Positions 60,536 through 64,000 of a DNA stretch of 64,000 nt are shown one piece after another (the stretch's first letter is position 1; the number at the start of each line of letters is the position of its first letter). Location: the NCBI GenBank assembly GCA_035771165.1, contig JAWNZC010000321.1, positions 1,029,501 to 1,093,500 on the forward strand, read 5' to 3'. Source of the DNA: Paragorgia papillata. Lineage: Eukaryota > Cnidaria > Anthozoa > Scleralcyonacea > Coralliidae. Position numbers and translations under genes: made by a program. A model generated the notes under the pieces. That model was not told the origin of the DNA. It ran no database searches and saw only the letters and a program-made list of their open reading frames with translations.

Positions 60536-62320
60536 TTACATCTGAGAAGACACTACCCACTTCTTATTTATTTTAATAAGATGCCCACAGCAACTTATAT
60601 GGTCACAGTTCCTACATCTATAACTATTATTTACCCTTTCATAGCCTGCTGCTTCAAGAAACTGCATGTATCCTATTCTTTTACTTGATCTAAAATAATG
60701 TTTACTAGATGTGTCATTATACTTTTCCATACCTTGTTTAATTGATGTTGTTATGTTGGCTGAGAAATTCTGGTACATGTGAAAATAATGCATGCATGTA
60801 TGGTGTTACATCTTTTATTTGGTAAATAGAATTGAAAAGCGTAAACTACGATGTCACTTTGTCCCTGAATGACTCAATATGTTCTGTTGATGTAAAAGTT
60901 AATTTTAAATCACGAATTATGTCCATGAAAATTTCCCATAAATTCTGAATTTCATTTTTATCCTCACCATTGGGTAGTAATGTTGGGATATTTACACGCT
61001 GGAAAAAGATCAGCTTCTCTGGACCAGTTAGGTCTCTATTTATAATCAAATTTTTGTGTCTGGGTTTACCCTCCATTGAAATGAAATACCTAAGTTCTGT
61101 AGACAAGCTTCATATGCAGCCATGTGCTTGAATTTTTGTCTTGAAAATTCACCAGTGAATTGCTGATTCCAATTGAATCTTGTCGTTTCAGTTCTCGTAT
61201 GAGCAATTCAGCAATTCTATGAAATTATCAGCTATCCTTAGAAAAAGGTGTAAAGTGTCAATAATAACATGGTCTAAATCAATAAAAGAAAATAGTGAAT
61301 TAAATTTTCTTGACCTAGCATATGCAGTGATTTCCTTAATACATGTAGGTATGGCCCCAAAATCAGGGTTCTTTAGTGACCATACTGTTTACTGGTGATC
61401 CCTCTTTGAAGCCTTGGGCATTTACACCATAATTATTATATACACATATTCCTGATTTGCAGCCCTATTCCAAATTCCAATCCAAGCTTCAAGCCAAAAA
61501 CTTCCAATCCCCTCCTAAAAAATACTCTAATTTATATGTGGAATTATCAACTGTTAATAGTTATTTTAAATTTTCCATTTCAACACTAAGTTCCCCTATA
61601 TAGACTTATTCTTAAGTTTCCTTCATCTGAATTATTGCTAAAATGTAATTCCCTTTTCACTCATTGCAACATTATTTTCATTTAAAATTGTATATGTAAA
61701 ATTTTCCATTTTTAACCTTTTACCAATGTTTGTTCCATCTCCACTTAATTTTATTTTAATTGTATCACCATCATTGGTCACTTTATTCAATTTTAACCGT
61801 CTAACATTTTCCTCAAGACTCTCTACAAAACTTATCTGTCCCCTCCATATCTCCAGGTGTGGATTTCAGATTCCATTTGCTTTAGCACTTCTCCATAGCT
61901 CACCCCATGCTTCATTCGAAATTTGGAATTTATCCTTTTTAAATTATCCATGTCATCATCACTAATTTCCTTGGTTGAACAGTCAAAATGTTCCAATTCT
62001 TCATCATCGATAAGGCTGAATGTTTCATAATTGTTTGTGTCGCACATTTAAAACTTCCACTTTAGTAGCAACATGATCATATAGGCCAAGAAATGAAAGA
62101 GTAGCTTGGCATTCTTCTTTAGCGTTTTGTAATATGCGATTTTGATGCCTTTTTGTGTAATCTTCGAATTTTTTGTTTTTGTCTGGGCCTCTTCCTTTAT
62201 TTTCATCTCTCTTCTTAGAAGCACTTAATGCAAGTTCTCTAAATTTTCTCTTATAATAGTCTTTCTGCCTTTTGTTTTTTTCTCCAAAGCTACCTTTAAC
62301 TTTTCTTCTACACACAATCT
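60536..62320 (-). pseudogene. Decayed copy of an unnamed transposase-like protein family
   Basis: Read on the minus strand, frames give in order: a basic region KKRDENKGRGPDKNKKFEDY and QATLSFLGLYDHVATKVEVLN (62315-62030); an acidic segment (61960-62030) and MKHGVSYGEVLKQME; then, after a gap, DHVIIDTLHLFLRIADNFIE (about 61290-61230); INRDLTGPEKLIFFQRVNIP and LWEIFMDIIRDLK (61050-60880); and the end IKQGMEKYNDTSSKHYFRSS plus a zinc-knuckle-like CRNCDHISCCGH (60720-60575). This order recalls large uncharacterised proteins repeated in cnidarian, sponge and echinoderm genomes, which I recognise by memory but cannot name. Several frameshifts and stops are present. The function (transposase) is inferred from repetitiveness and the zinc knuckle. 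Confidence 0.55.
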
Positions 62321-62646
62321 CTTTGTAGTCTCCAAAGCTAAATCATTCTCTAGTTTCCTCTTTTCTTGCTTAGTGCCATCACATTCCTGCTTGAGGTTAA
62401 ACCCATTAACTTCACTGTAGAATATTTAAGGCTATACATTTTGCCCTTCTTCCAACTTTCGATAAGTGCTTTGGCATGCCTTCCTCCGCGTTTATTAGCC
62501 CGTTTTAGGTTCGTTAGAAGAGTGTTAATTTTCTCTCAAACACGTTCAGGATACGACCATTGATGTTGATGTATGTTAATTGTTAAATTAGACTTTTGTA
62601 GTATTGTACAAACAATCGCCCATAGAGAAGTACAATTGCCGTCTGA

Positions 62647-62977
62647 GGGGGCCTTTTATACACGAGCCTTGGTTGAGAGCTTGCCAACCCGGGTCAACCC
62701 GTCAACGAATAAACCCCTGTTAGCGTTTACACGCGATAGCCGGGTCAACCCGTCTTGCCGGGTGACCCTTTTCAAGACCCGGGTCGACCCGGGTTGGAGA
62801 GGTGCAACGGTGCGGAACTTTGGTCAATTCCTTCATGTAAACACGGGTTGACTTGACCCGGGCTCGTGTAAAGTGTTGGCAATATCATAATTTGTGTTGA
62901 GAAAAGCTGACCCGGGTTGGGAAAATAAGCAGCCAACCAGGGATGGCGAGCTGACCCGGGCTCGTGTAAAGGCCCCC
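62647..62977. mobile_element. MITE with GACCCGGGTC modules
   Basis: The ends GGGGGCCTTTTATACACGAG and CTCGTGTAAAGGCCCCC are inverted; the flanks are TGA and TAA. The inside holds many copies of GACCCGGG / CCCGGGTC, each self-complementary. End sequence and plan match 13583-14004. Confidence 0.78.
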
Positions 62978-62984
62978 TAATTCT

Positions 62985-63385
62985 TGACCATGGTCTTTCA
63001 TACCATTCGACAACGTGTATATCAGGAAAATAAATATATGCATATAGATCCGAATTATAAGTAGTTCAGCATAATTAACCAAAAAATGAGGGAATAAAAA
63101 GAGAATGTTTATTTCGACATTAAATGAAGGATATCTAGTCCCCGAATCATTGGCATTGCCATCCGAACTCGAGTGTTGTTCACCTACAGCATGAACACAA
63201 CGCCCCCAAATTAAAAGTATCAAAAGCAACAAGACTATAGAGATTTCAGGCCCATAATATTAAATATGAATATATCAAAATGAAATTTTATCATCTTGAA
63301 CAAAATTTTAGAATTTTTTGATATAATAATGATATAAATAAATTTGATATAGTCCATGCCTTAAACAAACATATCAAGCTCTCGG
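62985..63385. other. No feature seen
   Basis: The minus-strand ORF 62885-63232 overlaps the MITE and shows no domain. Confidence 0.4.
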
Positions 63386-63388
63386 CAA

Positions 63389-63540
63389 CGCCCTTCTGTG
63401 TCAGTGGTCAGAGCATTGCACTAGAATCGCAAGGTCGTGGGTTCAATTCCTGCCGGAAGGCCTGTGTAGTTGCATTTTTCGCAACTGGTCCCGGTCTGGT
63501 CTTAAAATGTATATATTCTACACTCGAATTTTCCTTCACC
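63389..63540 (+). repeat. tRNA-Ala-like SINE (family B), copy 3
   Basis: TGTCAGTGGTCAGAGCATTG (A box), GGTTCAATTCC (B box), then GTAGTTGCATTTTTCGCAAC and CTGGTCCCGG as in the copies at 30.1 and 33.5 kb. Confidence 0.8.
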
Positions 63541-63549
63541 CAAAATCCT

Positions 63550-64000
63550 GCGAACATACTATGTAATCGAGTGAAATGCCCAATATCACTTATTTTGCAA
63601 TTAGTCTCCTTCGCCCCAACTAATAACGTCTGCTGAAACGAGCCACACATTCCATTCCCTTTGTGTACATGGACCAATGAAATTACACCATTGTCGTGCT
63701 AAATAAAGTCGTCCTGGGCTGGTGATGTTATGTGTATTATTAACTTGTTTAGTCGAAAGCTAATATTTTTGAAAAAGTTTAGCCTACTCAGCTTCATAAT
63801 ATATTTATTTCACAATCATGTACATCGTATCTTCACAGTTACAACATCATCTTATTGATTCTCGCAAATAAAACTTACTAAAATAATAAATAACACTAAA
63901 CTAAAAGCAAAATATTCATAAATAAAACCCAAAGTTATAATTGCATGTGTTGTTTTCATCAGACCTTGGTTGGGGAATATATATGAGCCATAAGAAGGTC
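63550..64000. other. No feature seen
   Basis: AT-rich end of the window; nothing recognised. Confidence 0.4.

Noticed and set aside
63391..63465. Functional tRNA gene
   Set aside because: The T-arm looks fair, but the D-arm is eroded and the attached tail matches two other copies. It is a SINE head.

Overview
This is nuclear DNA of an animal. It holds one intron-split mitochondrial carrier gene, a small two-exon gene for a secreted protein, and a very dense set of eukaryotic transposable elements: hAT, Tc1/mariner, PIF/Harbinger-like and TTAA-target DNA transposons, Crypton, Penelope-like, LINEs, and tRNA- and 5S-derived SINEs. AT-rich DNA, many (TA)n tracts, short palindromic repeats and the transposase families seen suggest a non-bilaterian marine invertebrate such as a cnidarian or sponge. 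That placement is an inference from repeat character, not from a marker gene. No bacterial operons, CRISPR arrays or phage genes are present.

Layout. 1-3 kb: AT-rich, nothing recognised. 3-6 kb: LINE 3' ends on the minus strand, one interrupted by a MITE, then a tRNA-derived SINE. 6.9-11 kb: stacked palindromic elements, including a 677-bp one, between two inverted copies of a terminal repeat. 11.3-12.5 kb: remnant of a Penelope-like element with a GIY-YIG endonuclease. 12.7-14 kb: MITEs. 14.6-15.3 kb: a candidate functional small gene (TATA box, non-coding exon, 134-bp intron, 91-codon ORF with signal peptide and eight cysteines). 16-20 kb: 5S-like SINE and MITEs. 21.08-24.18 kb: a complete hAT transposon with an unbroken 713-codon transposase, terminal inverted repeats and a perfect 8-bp target duplication.

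24.3-44.06 kb: a five-exon ornithine/basic amino acid carrier of the SLC25A15 type. The exons join in frame to 318 codons with all three carrier signatures. The hAT element sits 138 bp before its start codon. Its introns hold two Crypton tyrosine-recombinase remnants, Tc1/mariner-type elements (one retaining a helix-turn-helix fragment), SINEs, a LINE with YADD motif, and a well-formed hammerhead ribozyme at 42,768-42,839. A 280-bp foldback is present in both intron 1 and intron 4.

44.3-64 kb: TTAA-flanked MITEs, modular hairpin-plus-body repeats, a second 5S-like SINE, nested G/C-tract elements, a small hAT element with 8-bp duplication, a broken Tudor-knot-like coding fragment, a perfect 171-bp palindrome, two further 5S-like SINEs, a decayed copy of an unnamed transposase-like family (minus strand, 60.5-62.3 kb), and SINE/MITE copies to the end. 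The carrier and the secreted-protein gene are the only genes likely to serve the host; most of the rest is mobile DNA in various states of decay.
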